Assembly: GCA_944359735.1 (NCBI GenBank)
Contig: CALVTA010000062.1
Span: 1 to 7,172, forward strand
Direction of reading: 5' to 3'
From: an uncultured Bacilli bacterium
GTDB taxonomy: Bacteria > Bacillota_I > Bacilli_A > RF39 > UBA660
Length of the DNA stretch: 7,172 nt
Positions 1 through 5,884 of the stretch are shown here, in pieces. A program made the position numbers and the translations under genes. The notes beneath the pieces are model-generated. The model worked only from the letters and a program-made list of their open reading frames with translations. It had not been told where the DNA came from and searched no databases. Positions within the stretch are counted from its first letter, which is position 1, and the number at the start of each line of letters is the position of its first letter.

Positions 1-582
1 ATGAAGAATGATGAGTGGGCAGTAGTTTCCTATTTATCACAATCAAAATATGGAAAACTAGGTAATGAAGACTATACCGGAAGTAATAAAGAAGTATTTT
101 CAAATAAATCTGTTGATTATATAACTGGTTGTAGTTATGGTAGTCCACCCGATGTAAGTGTAGATTATGGATGTAAATATACATATGAAGAAGAAATAAA
201 TGGGACAGGAGCCAGTACAACAGGAACAATATATGGAATCTATGATATGAGTGGAGGATCTTATGAATATGTCATGGGGAACTATAATGATGTAATAGGA
301 AATAGTGGGTTTGTGAGTATGCCAGAAGCAAAATACTATAATAAATATATTAGTAATGGTCCATTAACAGCCTGTAATGGAAATGAATGTATATCTCATG
401 GATTATCAGAAACAGCAGGTTGGTATAATGATTATCAAAATATGGTAAGTGAGACAATTCCTTGGTTGATTCGCGGTGGATATATTAATAATTATAATTC
501 AGGTGTGTTCTATTTTCGTGCTTTGAAGCAAGGAAATGCTGATATTGATGTATCGTTCCGCCTTGTGTTAAGTATTAATTAA
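1..582 (+). CDS. FGE-sulfatase-like domain protein, C-terminal part (probably 5' partial)
   Basis: The 193 visible residues are rich in Tyr, Gly, Asn and Ser. The second half has the layout of the formylglycine-generating-enzyme/C-type-lectin-like fold: IYDMSGGSYEYVMG at residues 80-93 corresponds to the family's 'G-x-YDM-x-GNVWEW' segment, and WLIRGG at 155-160 followed by FRAL at 172-175 and FRLVL at 186-190 corresponds to the closing 'RGGSW...R.A.R...GFR' segment. The conserved Trp-Glu-Trp of true FGE is replaced by Tyr-Glu-Tyr, so sulfatase activation is unlikely; a binding or structural surface domain is more plausible. Cys44, Cys58, Cys125 and Cys130 could form disulfides. No signal peptide is visible. 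The opening MKNDEWAVVSYLSQSKYG looks like the interior of a longer protein, so the ATG at base 1 is probably not the real start. A terminator follows, separating it from ireB. Fold call fairly sure; function unknown. Confidence 0.6.
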   Translation: MKNDEWAVVSYLSQSKYGKLGNEDYTGSNKEVFSNKSVDYITGCSYGSPPDVSVDYGCKYTYEEEINGTGASTTGTIYGIYDMSGGSYEYVMGNYNDVIGNSGFVSMPEAKYYNKYISNGPLTACNGNECISHGLSETAGWYNDYQNMVSETIPWLIRGGYINNYNSGVFYFRALKQGNADIDVSFRLVLSIN

Positions 583-602
583 ACATTATTAATTTAGAAA
601 AT

Positions 603-633
603 AAAAAAGCTTAGATCAAATCTAGGCCTTTTT
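603..633 (+). terminator. rho-independent terminator after the FGE-like gene
   Basis: An 8-bp stem GCTTAGAT/ATCTAGGC (609-616 with 620-627, one G-T wobble) closes a CAA loop. It is preceded by six A and followed by C and five T (629-633). It lies 21 nt after the stop codon and insulates the upstream gene from the ireB operon. Confidence 0.85.
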
Positions 634-679
634 GTATTAATCTAGTTATAAATCCTCTAGGTATCTTATATACTTTTAC

Positions 680-708
680 TTGAACTTGTTTCTAAAAAAT
701 GTTAAACT
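680..708 (+). promoter_or_regulatory. putative vegetative (sigma-A type) promoter for the ireB operon
   Basis: TTGAAC (680-685) resembles a -35 box, and TAAACT (703-708, 4 of 6 consensus bases) lies 17 bp downstream. A competing reading is TTGTTT (686-691) with TATTTT (709-714). Either lies in the only gap upstream of ireB, after a terminator, so a promoter is expected here. The exact boxes are uncertain in such AT-rich DNA. Confidence 0.4.
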
Positions 709-737
709 TATTTTAGTAATTGTAGTGAGGTGATAAT

Positions 738-983
738 ATGGATGATAAGACAAGATTATTTAAATTAGTTAGTAATGATCAAGCTAAAGTTCATAAGACA
801 TTACTTGAAGTTTATAATTCTTTAAAAGAAAGAGGTTATAATCCTATTGATCAAATTGTAGGCTATTTGATTAGTGGGGATTTAGGTTATATTTCAAGTT
901 ATCAAGATGCTAGGAGCAAAATAAAAACAATTGACAGAAGTAAGATAGTTGAAATCTTACTTACTAGTATGCTTAACAAATAA
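738..983 (+). CDS. ireB: IreB/ReoM family regulatory phosphoprotein (UPF0297, YrzL)
   Basis: This 81-residue protein has the family's usual length and its signature GYNPIDQIVGYLISGD (33-48) followed by YISSYQDAR (51-59). In Enterococcus (IreB) and Listeria (ReoM) it is a small cytoplasmic dimer phosphorylated on an N-terminal Thr by the PASTA-domain Ser/Thr kinase. In Listeria the unphosphorylated form promotes ClpCP-dependent degradation of MurA, which throttles peptidoglycan synthesis. Thr5 in MDDKTRLF is the likely phosphosite by position (inference). The start is supported by GAGGTGA at 727-733. The stop shares one base with the ruvX start (TAATG), giving tight translational coupling. It heads a block in the same order as B. 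subtilis yrzL-yrrK-yrzB-yrrL-yrrM. No alaS is seen immediately upstream. Confidence 0.93.
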   Translation: MDDKTRLFKLVSNDQAKVHKTLLEVYNSLKERGYNPIDQIVGYLISGDLGYISSYQDARSKIKTIDRSKIVEILLTSMLNK

Positions 984-1399
984 TGAAATATTTAGGTCTT
1001 GACTTAGGAACTAAAACTATAGGTCTTGCTGTTAGTGATAAAACAGGATTGATAGCAACCTCTTATAATGTTTTGCATCACAATAATAATCCAGAATCTT
1101 GTTTGGATGAACTTAAATTCATCATAAAGACTCTTAATATCGAAGCCCTTGTTTTAGGTTTGCCTAAAAATATGAATAATACTCTAGGACTAAGAGCTGA
1201 AGAAACTTTAAAATTTAAAAACTTTTTAGAAAAAGAATTGAGACTTCCAATATATCTAGAAGATGAACGGTTAACTACAAAAAGTGCAGAGTCTCTTTTA
1301 TTAGAGGGAGACACAAGTAGAAAAAAAAGAAAAAAGATTATAGATAAAGTAGCTGCTACAATTATATTACAATCATTTTTAGATAGAAGGAGAAAATAA
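983..1399 (+). CDS. ruvX: RuvX/YqgF family RNase H-fold nuclease (putative Holliday junction resolvase / pre-16S rRNA nuclease)
   Basis: At 138 residues it has normal family length. It shows the full motif series: LGLDLGTKTIGLAVSD (4-19, acidic Asp7), LVLGLPKNMN (57-66), YLEDERLTT (91-99) and IIDKVAATIILQ (119-130). Asp7, Glu95 and Asp121 are the presumed metal-binding catalytic acids. The family is an RNase H-like nuclease implicated in 5' maturation of pre-16S rRNA (E. coli YqgF) and annotated as a putative Holliday junction resolvase. It is cytoplasmic and usually essential. The start codon overlaps the ireB stop by one base and no separate strong RBS is visible, so translation is probably coupled. 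The basic SRKKRKK stretch (112-118) just before the last motif may contact nucleic acid (inference). Nothing in it looks damaged. Confidence 0.94.
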   Translation: MKYLGLDLGTKTIGLAVSDKTGLIATSYNVLHHNNNPESCLDELKFIIKTLNIEALVLGLPKNMNNTLGLRAEETLKFKNFLEKELRLPIYLEDERLTTKSAESLLLEGDTSRKKRKKIIDKVAATIILQSFLDRRRK

Positions 1400-1400
1400 T

Positions 1401-1703
1401 ATGGATGAAAAAAATCAATTTAAATTAAAAGATGAGTATGGAAAAGAAACAATATATGATGTATTATTTACTTTTGATAATGAAGAAACTAAGAAAAGTT
1501 ATATAGTATATACAGATAATAGTTTAGATGATAAAGGAAATGTTCAAGTTTACGCTAGTGTTTATTATCCAGGAACTGACTCAACTAAGTTAGATCCAAT
1601 TGAAACAGAAAAAGAATGGCAAGTAATTGAAAAAATACTTGAAACTATTCAAGAAGAAGTTAAAAAACAAGCTGATGGTAGTGATGAAAGCGCTGCAGCA
1701 TAA
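1401..1703 (+). CDS. yrzB: DUF1292 / UPF0473 family protein (YrzB)
   Basis: This 100-residue acidic protein has the DUF1292 pattern: a YDVLFTFDNEETKKSYIVYTD strand region (about 19-39), VYASVYYPG (50-58), and LDPIETEKEWQVIEKILET (64-82) as the C-terminal helix. The Ala/Asp/Ser tail (about 92-100) is probably disordered. The family has no established biochemical function; its constant place between ruvX and mltG in Bacillota suggests a housekeeping role. The start lies one base after the ruvX stop, with AAGGAGA at 1387-1393, seven nt upstream, inside the end of ruvX. It belongs to the ireB operon. Identity is firm from motifs and synteny; function is unknown. Confidence 0.88.
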   Translation: MDEKNQFKLKDEYGKETIYDVLFTFDNEETKKSYIVYTDNSLDDKGNVQVYASVYYPGTDSTKLDPIETEKEWQVIEKILETIQEEVKKQADGSDESAAA

Positions 1704-1726
1704 AATAGCTAAAGGGGATTGGCAGT

Positions 1727-2788
1727 ATGAAGAAATTACGGATATTAGCCCTGATATTAAGTGTACTTGGTCTTATACTAATTGGTTGTTTTGTCTTTTA
1801 TCAATATAATATTAGTCCTATTGATAAAACTAGTAAAGCTAATATAGAAGTAGTAATACCTGAGGGAATGTCTACTTCTAATATTGCTAAAACTCTTTAT
1901 GATAAAGGTCTAATTAGAAATGAATTGTTCTTTAAAGTGTTTTTAAAATTAAATAATGTTAGTAGTCTTAAAGCTTCAACTTATCTTTTAACAAAAAGCA
2001 TGAGTTTAGAAGAAATTGTTATAGCTTTAGAAAAAGGAACTGTAGATCAAGATGTTATTAGATTAACTTTCAAAGAAGGAGAAAATGTAAATGACTATGC
2101 TAAAATCATTGCAGATAATACAGATATTAGCAGTGAAGATTTTTTAAATGCTGTTAAGGATAAAACTCTATTAACTAATTTAATAAAAGATTATTGGTTT
2201 TTAACAGATAGTATCTTAGATAGCAACATTTATTATCCTTTGGAAGGATACCTATTTCCAGATACATATGAATTTTCCAAGAAAAATTTGACAAGCGAAG
2301 TAATTATAAGAACACTTTTAGATGAAGAAGAAAAAAAATTAGAACCTTATAAAGAAAAACTAAAAAATACTGATACTCATAGTATCATAACTTTAGCAAG
2401 TATAGCTGAACTTGAAGGAATTAAAGATGAAGATAGAAAAATGATTATAAGTGTATTTAATAACAGATTAGCTAAAGGAATGAATCTTGGTAGTGATGTT
2501 ACTACATATTATGCTTTTAACGAAGAAATGGATTCTGATTTAACAAGTGAAATGTTTAATACTTATAATCCCTATAATACTAGAAGTAGTGAAATGGCAG
2601 GGCGTCTTCCTATAGGACCTATATGTAATCCATCTTTATCTAGTATTGATGCTGCAATTAATCCAAGTACAGGTGATTATCTATATTTTGTAGCAGATAA
2701 GAATAGAAATGTTTATTTCACCAAAACTGCTAGCGAACACGAAGAAAAAGTACAAGAATTAAAAGAAAATGGTGATTGGATATGGTAA
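1727..2788 (+). CDS. mltG: MltG (YceG-like) endolytic murein transglycosylase
   Basis: This 353-residue membrane-anchored enzyme cleaves nascent glycan strands internally and helps set their length during wall elongation. A short basic N-terminus (MKKLR) and one membrane helix (about 6-26) place the rest outside the cell. A LysM-like region includes VVIPEGMSTSNIAKTLYDKG (42-61) and TFKEGENVNDYAKII (114-128). The YceG catalytic domain shows LEGYLFPDTYEF (172-183), TLASIAELEG (222-231) with presumed catalytic Glu228, FNNRL (244-248), GSD (255-257), GRLPIGPICNP (292-302) and DYLYFVAD (317-324). The canonical 'EKE' after the catalytic Glu reads ELE here, a minor variation. RBS AAAGGGG (1711-1717) is nine nt from the ATG. 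The end overlaps trmR by seven bases. Co-transcription with ireB joins two envelope functions. Confidence 0.94.
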   Translation: MKKLRILALILSVLGLILIGCFVFYQYNISPIDKTSKANIEVVIPEGMSTSNIAKTLYDKGLIRNELFFKVFLKLNNVSSLKASTYLLTKSMSLEEIVIALEKGTVDQDVIRLTFKEGENVNDYAKIIADNTDISSEDFLNAVKDKTLLTNLIKDYWFLTDSILDSNIYYPLEGYLFPDTYEFSKKNLTSEVIIRTLLDEEEKKLEPYKEKLKNTDTHSIITLASIAELEGIKDEDRKMIISVFNNRLAKGMNLGSDVTTYYAFNEEMDSDLTSEMFNTYNPYNTRSSEMAGRLPIGPICNPSLSSIDAAINPSTGDYLYFVADKNRNVYFTKTASEHEEKVQELKENGDWIW

Positions 2789-3393
2789 ATAATAACTATG
2801 CATTAATAAAAGAAATAAAACAATATGCTCTAGAAAATAAAATTCCTATCATGCAAAATGAGGGAATAGATTTTTTAACTACTTTTATCATTAAACATCA
2901 AATTAAAAATGTTTTAGAAATAGGTAGTGCCATAGGATATTCTGCTATTATGATGAGTTTATGTAGTCCTGATTTAAAAGTTACGACAATAGAGCGAGAT
3001 GAGCAAAGATATTTAGAAGCAGTTAGAAATATAAAAAAATTAAAATTAGAAGATCATATAACTTTAATATTTAACGATGCTTTAAAAACAAAAATAGATG
3101 GTAAATTTGATTTGATTTTTATAGATGCTGCTAAAGCACAAAATATCAAATTCTTTGAATTGTTTGAAAGGAATTTAAATGATAATGGATATATAATTAC
3201 AGATAATATGTATTTTCATGGTCTTGTTCAAAAAAACGAAAAAGAAATAAAAAGCCGAAATGTAAGAGGAATAGTAAGAAAAATAAAAGATTATATATCA
3301 TTTCTAAAAAGCAATGAAAATTATAACACTACAATTTACGATATAGGCGATGGGATTGCTGTCAGTGAAAAAAAGACTAAGGAAGGTGTCTAG
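2782..3393 (+). CDS. trmR: TrmR (YrrM) family class I SAM O-methyltransferase, tRNA 5-hydroxyuridine methyltransferase
   Basis: This 203-residue cytoplasmic enzyme has a catechol-O-methyltransferase-like Rossmann fold. Motifs are VLEIGSAIGYSAI (44-56, SAM loop), TTIERDEQ (68-75), FDLIFIDAAKAQ (109-120) and ITDNMYFHGLV (139-149). Asp115, Asp141 and Asn142 are the expected metal ligands, and SRNVRG (158-163) matches the family's late motif. In B. subtilis, YrrM/TrmR methylates 5-hydroxyuridine at tRNA position 34 to 5-methoxyuridine; the call here rests on family resemblance plus its place after mltG. I chose ATG 2782, overlapping the mltG end by seven bases, because GGTGAT (2771-2776) is correctly spaced; an in-frame TTG at 2776 would add two residues. 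The usual partner genes trhP1/trhP2 do not follow. Confidence 0.85.
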   Translation: MVNNNYALIKEIKQYALENKIPIMQNEGIDFLTTFIIKHQIKNVLEIGSAIGYSAIMMSLCSPDLKVTTIERDEQRYLEAVRNIKKLKLEDHITLIFNDALKTKIDGKFDLIFIDAAKAQNIKFFELFERNLNDNGYIITDNMYFHGLVQKNEKEIKSRNVRGIVRKIKDYISFLKSNENYNTTIYDIGDGIAVSEKKTKEGV

Positions 3394-3756
3394 ATGGTGT
3401 ACGTTTTAGCAACTGCAGAAGCTTGCAGTGATTATGCTCTAGCTAATGTTTTATCACTTACGCAGACTGTATTTAATATTATTTGCGTAGCTGTTCCTAT
3501 TATATTAATTATTAGTTTAGTACTCACTATATTTAAAGTTATAACTGATCCTGATCAAAAACATTTTATTAGAAAAATAATTTCTCAGGTTGCTGCTGCC
3601 ATAATAGTTTTCTTTTTACCTACCTTAGTAAATATAATAATGACTTGGCTACCTGATGGTGATGATGGCTTTAGTATTACATCATGTTGGCAAGCAGCAA
3701 GAGAAGCAAAAAGTGAAATAGGTATAGTTTTACCAATTGATGAGATAGGAAGATAA
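3394..3756 (+). CDS. Small two-helix membrane protein, VirB2/TrbC pilin-like architecture, function unknown
   Basis: This 120-residue protein has two strong hydrophobic segments, about 24-48 (TVFNIICVAVPIILIISLVL) and 64-86 (SQVAAAIIVFFLPTLVNIIM). They are joined by a short charged loop KVITDPDQKHFIRK (48-61) that should lie inside the cell, putting both ends outside. Cys11 before helix 1 and Cys98 after helix 2 could form an extracytoplasmic disulfide; Cys31 is inside helix 1. This layout resembles VirB2/TrbC-type pilins and similar small membrane proteins, but no diagnostic motif is recognised and no secretion gene is nearby, so the resemblance is architectural only. The ATG abuts the trmR stop with RBS GGAAGG (3381-3386), making it the last gene of the ireB operon. 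A holin-like or other small membrane protein is possible. Confidence 0.72.
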   Translation: MVYVLATAEACSDYALANVLSLTQTVFNIICVAVPIILIISLVLTIFKVITDPDQKHFIRKIISQVAAAIIVFFLPTLVNIIMTWLPDGDDGFSITSCWQAAREAKSEIGIVLPIDEIGR

Positions 3757-3781
3757 TAAAAAATTAGTATATCATATACTA
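3751..3781 (+). promoter_or_regulatory. candidate sigma-E-like promoter upstream of the SDR-PLP gene pair
   Basis: CATATACTA (3773-3781) fits the CATA-type -10 element of sporulation sigma factors. An ATA core (3753-3755, AGATAAT) lies at the spacing expected for a sigma-E -35, 15 nt between elements. TATACT (3775-3780) could instead be a vegetative -10, but has no good -35. The sequence coincides with a perfect palindrome. Such matches are cheap in AT-rich DNA. Confidence 0.3.
3765..3781. promoter_or_regulatory. perfect 17-nt palindrome (possible operator) before the SDR gene
   Basis: TAGTATAT-C-ATATACTA has two perfect 8-nt arms around a single C. It lies nine nt after the stop of the small membrane protein and 107 nt before the SDR start, and its right arm contains a -10-like TATACT. 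With a one-base centre and all-AT-rich arms it is a weak RNA hairpin and lacks a following T-run, so a binding site for a dimeric regulator is more likely than a terminator. Confidence 0.45.
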
Positions 3782-3811
3782 TTGGAATTTAAGTCTATGA
3801 AGTAGGAAACT

Positions 3812-3883
3812 ATGGAGGTAACAACAAGGTGTGAAACAAAAGTTTACTTTCGTTTCTTAAACGCTAATATTAACAGGAGTTGA
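3812..3883 (+). other. leader segment with hairpin and possible tiny leader ORFs
   Basis: A 10-bp stem with one mismatch, GAAACAAAAG/CTTTCGTTTC (3833-3842 with 3847-3856), closes a TTTA loop. A 23-codon ORF runs from ATG 3812 to TGA 3881-3883, ending five nt before the SDR start, with a poorly spaced TAGGA upstream. A strong GGAGG (3814-3818) precedes two overlapping GTG codons: GTG 3829 is followed at once by TGA, and GTG 3831 opens a nine-codon ORF. I recognise no known riboswitch class here. Whether any is translated is unknown. Confidence 0.3.
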
Positions 3884-3888
3884 TTATA

Positions 3889-4620
3889 ATGAATGTACTT
3901 GTAACTGGTTCTAGTAGAGGACTTGGTAAATCAATTATATTAGAATATGCTAAGAATGGTTATGATATTGTCATTAATCATAATAATAGCCATGAAGAAG
4001 CCTTAAAATTAAAAGATTATGTGGAGTCCACTTATAAAGTAAGAGCTCTTGTTATTCGTTGTGATATATCTAAAGAAAATGAAATAGATGACATGATAGA
4101 AGAAATTTATAAAAAATTTGGGCATCTCGATATATTAGTAAATAATGCTTCTATTGCTTTAGATCAAGACTTTGAACTAAAAACTAAAAAAGACTTTATG
4201 AAGACTTTAGAAATTAATTTAGTAGGAACTTATCTACTATCTAAAAAAATAGGGATTAAAATGTTAGAAGCTAAAAAAGGAAATATTATAAATATCTCAT
4301 CTACTAATGGAATAGAAACAACTTATCCTGAATCAATTGATTATGATGCTTCAAAAGCCGGGATTATTTCTCTTACTCATAACTTTGCTAATTATTTTGC
4401 GCCCTATATTCGTGTCAATACTATTTGTCCCGGTTGGATTAATACAGATATGAATAAGAATTTAGATGAAGATTTTATTAATAAAGAAACTTCCAAAATC
4501 TTACTTAACCGTTTTGCAGAACCTCAAGAAATTGCTAATCTTGCTTATTTTCTTGGAACTGACAAAGCTAGTTATATAAATGATTCTATCATTAGAATAG
4601 ATGGAGGAATTAAAAGATGA
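3889..4620 (+). CDS. Short-chain dehydrogenase/reductase (FabG-like SDR)
   Basis: This 243-residue classical SDR is of FabG length. It has the cofactor loop TGSSRGLG (6-13), structural motif NNAS (85-88), Asn110, and catalytic Ser138, Tyr152 and Lys156 (YDASK), then the CPGWINTDM segment (180-188) and C-terminal IDGG. All catalytic residues are present, so it should be an active cytoplasmic NAD(P)H-dependent oxidoreductase. The substrate cannot be read from sequence: no other fatty-acid synthesis gene is nearby, so 3-oxoacyl-ACP reductase is only one option. ATG 3889 is preferred because AGGAG (3875-3879) is nine nt upstream; in-frame TTG 3880 would add three residues and abuts the RBS. Its TGA overlaps the next ATG (ATGA), so the two are translationally coupled. 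Confidence 0.87.
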   Translation: MNVLVTGSSRGLGKSIILEYAKNGYDIVINHNNSHEEALKLKDYVESTYKVRALVIRCDISKENEIDDMIEEIYKKFGHLDILVNNASIALDQDFELKTKKDFMKTLEINLVGTYLLSKKIGIKMLEAKKGNIINISSTNGIETTYPESIDYDASKAGIISLTHNFANYFAPYIRVNTICPGWINTDMNKNLDEDFINKETSKILLNRFAEPQEIANLAYFLGTDKASYINDSIIRIDGGIKR

Positions 4621-5837
4621 ATGAACAATTAATAAAAAAAGTGGACTTAAAAATAAAGGAAGAACTAAGAAAAGTAGATGAGTTAGAATTAAAAAATAGT
4701 GAAAAAGTTTTAAATGCCTTTATTAAAGAGCAAGTAGCAGAGACTGATTTTAATGCTACAACAGGTTATGGTTATAATGATATAGGTAGAGATAAAATAG
4801 AAAAAATATATGCTGATATTTTCAAAGCAGAGTCTGCTTTAGTTAGAAATCAGTTTATCTCTGGTTCTCATGCTTTAACAGTTGCTTTTTTTGCTCTTCT
4901 TCGTCCAGGTGATACCCTTTTAAGCATTACTGGTAAACCTTATGATACTATGGATGAAGTCATAGGAATAACTAATAATCCTTCATCATTAAAAAGTTTC
5001 AATATTAATTATATGCAAATAGACTTAATTGATAATGACTTTGACTATGATAGAATTAAAGAAGTTATTACTAATAATAAAATTAAAGTAATAGAAATAC
5101 AAAGATCAAAAGGATATTCTACAAGAAAAAGTCTTACTATTGAAAAAGTTGAAAAAATTATAAAATTTATTAAAAGAATAGATAAAGATATAATAATTAT
5201 GATAGATAATTGTTACTGTGAATTTGTTAATTCTAAAGAACCTATAGAAGTAGGAGCAGACATAGCGGTTGGCTCTTTAATAAAAAATTTAGGAGGAGGT
5301 ATTGCCTCTAATGGAGCTTATATAGTAGGTAAAAAGAATTTGATAAATTTATGTAGTGAAAGACTAACTCTACCTGGAGAAGGGAAAGAAGTAGGACCAT
5401 CTTTAGGAATTAATAAACAAATATTACAAGGTTTATTTTTAGCGCCTTCAGTTGTTGCAGCTTCTTTGAAGACTGCTATATTCACCTCCGCTTTACTAGA
5501 AGAGTTAGGCTATAATGTTGAACCAAAATATAATGAAGAAAGAGCTGATATAGTAGAGAATATTATTTTTAATAATGAAAAACTTCTAATAAAATATGTT
5601 CAGGGTATACAAGCGAATTCTCCAATTGATTCCAATTCTTTACCTATTCCTGATGCTATGCCAGGATATTCTGATAAAATAATTATGGCAAGTGGTTCAT
5701 TTACTCAAGGATCATCTATAGAATTATCCTGTGATGGACCTTTAAGACCACCATACATTGCTTATCAACAAGGTTCTTTGACCTATGCTTATGGTCGTCT
5801 TGCTATTATAAAAGCGATTAATAATTTAAAGTCATAA
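4617..5837 (+). CDS. PLP-dependent methionine gamma-lyase family protein (aluminium-resistance/YnbB type)
   Basis: This 406-residue protein matches the family annotated as 'methionine gamma-lyase' or 'aluminium resistance protein' (B. subtilis YnbB) along its full length. Key points are FNATTGYGYNDIGRDKIEKI (45-64), the phosphate-binding SGSHAL (82-87), RPGDTLLSITGKPYDT (96-111), MIDNCYCEF (195-203) with cofactor-binding Asp197, and VGSLIKNLGGG (218-228) with probable Schiff-base Lys223. The C-terminal part has YVQGIQANSPID and MPGYSDKIIMASGSF. The fold type I PLP core appears intact; the true substrate is not established for this subfamily. GGAGG (4603-4607) inside the SDR end is nine nt upstream and the start overlaps the SDR stop. 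No glnR or hflX, its frequent neighbours in Bacilli, is present. No terminator follows, so transcripts may run into spoIIIAH. Confidence 0.9.
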   Translation: MNEQLIKKVDLKIKEELRKVDELELKNSEKVLNAFIKEQVAETDFNATTGYGYNDIGRDKIEKIYADIFKAESALVRNQFISGSHALTVAFFALLRPGDTLLSITGKPYDTMDEVIGITNNPSSLKSFNINYMQIDLIDNDFDYDRIKEVITNNKIKVIEIQRSKGYSTRKSLTIEKVEKIIKFIKRIDKDIIIMIDNCYCEFVNSKEPIEVGADIAVGSLIKNLGGGIASNGAYIVGKKNLINLCSERLTLPGEGKEVGPSLGINKQILQGLFLAPSVVAASLKTAIFTSALLEELGYNVEPKYNEERADIVENIIFNNEKLLIKYVQGIQANSPIDSNSLPIPDAMPGYSDKIIMASGSFTQGSSIELSCDGPLRPPYIAYQQGSLTYAYGRLAIIKAINNLKS

Positions 5838-5860
5838 AAAATTACTCTTCCTCATAAAGT
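5832..5860 (+). promoter_or_regulatory. candidate sigma-E-like promoter for spoIIIAH
   Basis: A -10-like CATAAAGT (5853-5860) differs from the known sigma-E pattern CATACAnT at one base. It follows by 14 nt a -35-like TCATAAA (5832-5838) with the central ATA. The predicted start, near 5866-5869, would leave a roughly 18-nt leader containing the intact RBS. spoIIIAH is a known mother-cell sigma-E gene, which raises plausibility, but AT-rich sequence makes chance matches common. Confidence 0.42.
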
Positions 5861-5881
5861 GTAATAGTAAAAGGGAGGAAG
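5841..5881 (+). promoter_or_regulatory. RBS-sequestering element with two mutually exclusive hairpins before spoIIIAH
   Basis: CTTCCTC (5847-5853) is the exact reverse complement of GAGGAAG (5875-5881), which is the ribosome-binding site, so pairing would hide it. A competing hairpin pairs ATTACTCTT (5841-5849) with AAGTGTAAT (5857-5865), one T-T mismatch, leaving CCTC in its loop. Neither is followed by a T-run. The sequestering arm lies upstream of the predicted sigma-E start, so only read-through transcripts would carry it. Confidence 0.45.
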
Positions 5882-5884
5882 CAA

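Noticed and set aside
1078..1314. Minus-strand open frame of 78 codons inside ruvX
   Set aside because: It lies wholly within the well-supported ruvX gene on the opposite strand, has no recognisable domain and no credible RBS context; treated as a shadow.
1627..1809. Plus-strand open frame of 60 codons across the yrzB-mltG junction
   Set aside because: It overlaps the end of yrzB and the start of mltG out of frame; both real genes have family motifs and RBSs, this one has neither.
3765..3781. Palindrome as a terminator of the ireB operon
   Set aside because: The arms are almost all A/T, the usable stem is about 6 bp once a loop is allowed, and no T-run follows.
3782..3888. Known riboswitch or T-box upstream of the SDR gene
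   Set aside because: I looked for T-box, SAM, preQ1, glycine, cyclic-di-GMP and guanidine core motifs and recognised none; only an unclassified hairpin remains.
3880..3891. TTG at 3880 as the SDR start
   Set aside because: It begins one base after the AGGAG motif, too close for initiation, while ATG 3889 is nine nt away and starts directly at the usual SDR N-terminal strand.
5841..5865. Hairpin as terminator of the PLP-lyase gene
   Set aside because: It is followed by AGTAAAAGGG rather than a T-run, so intrinsic termination is not expected.
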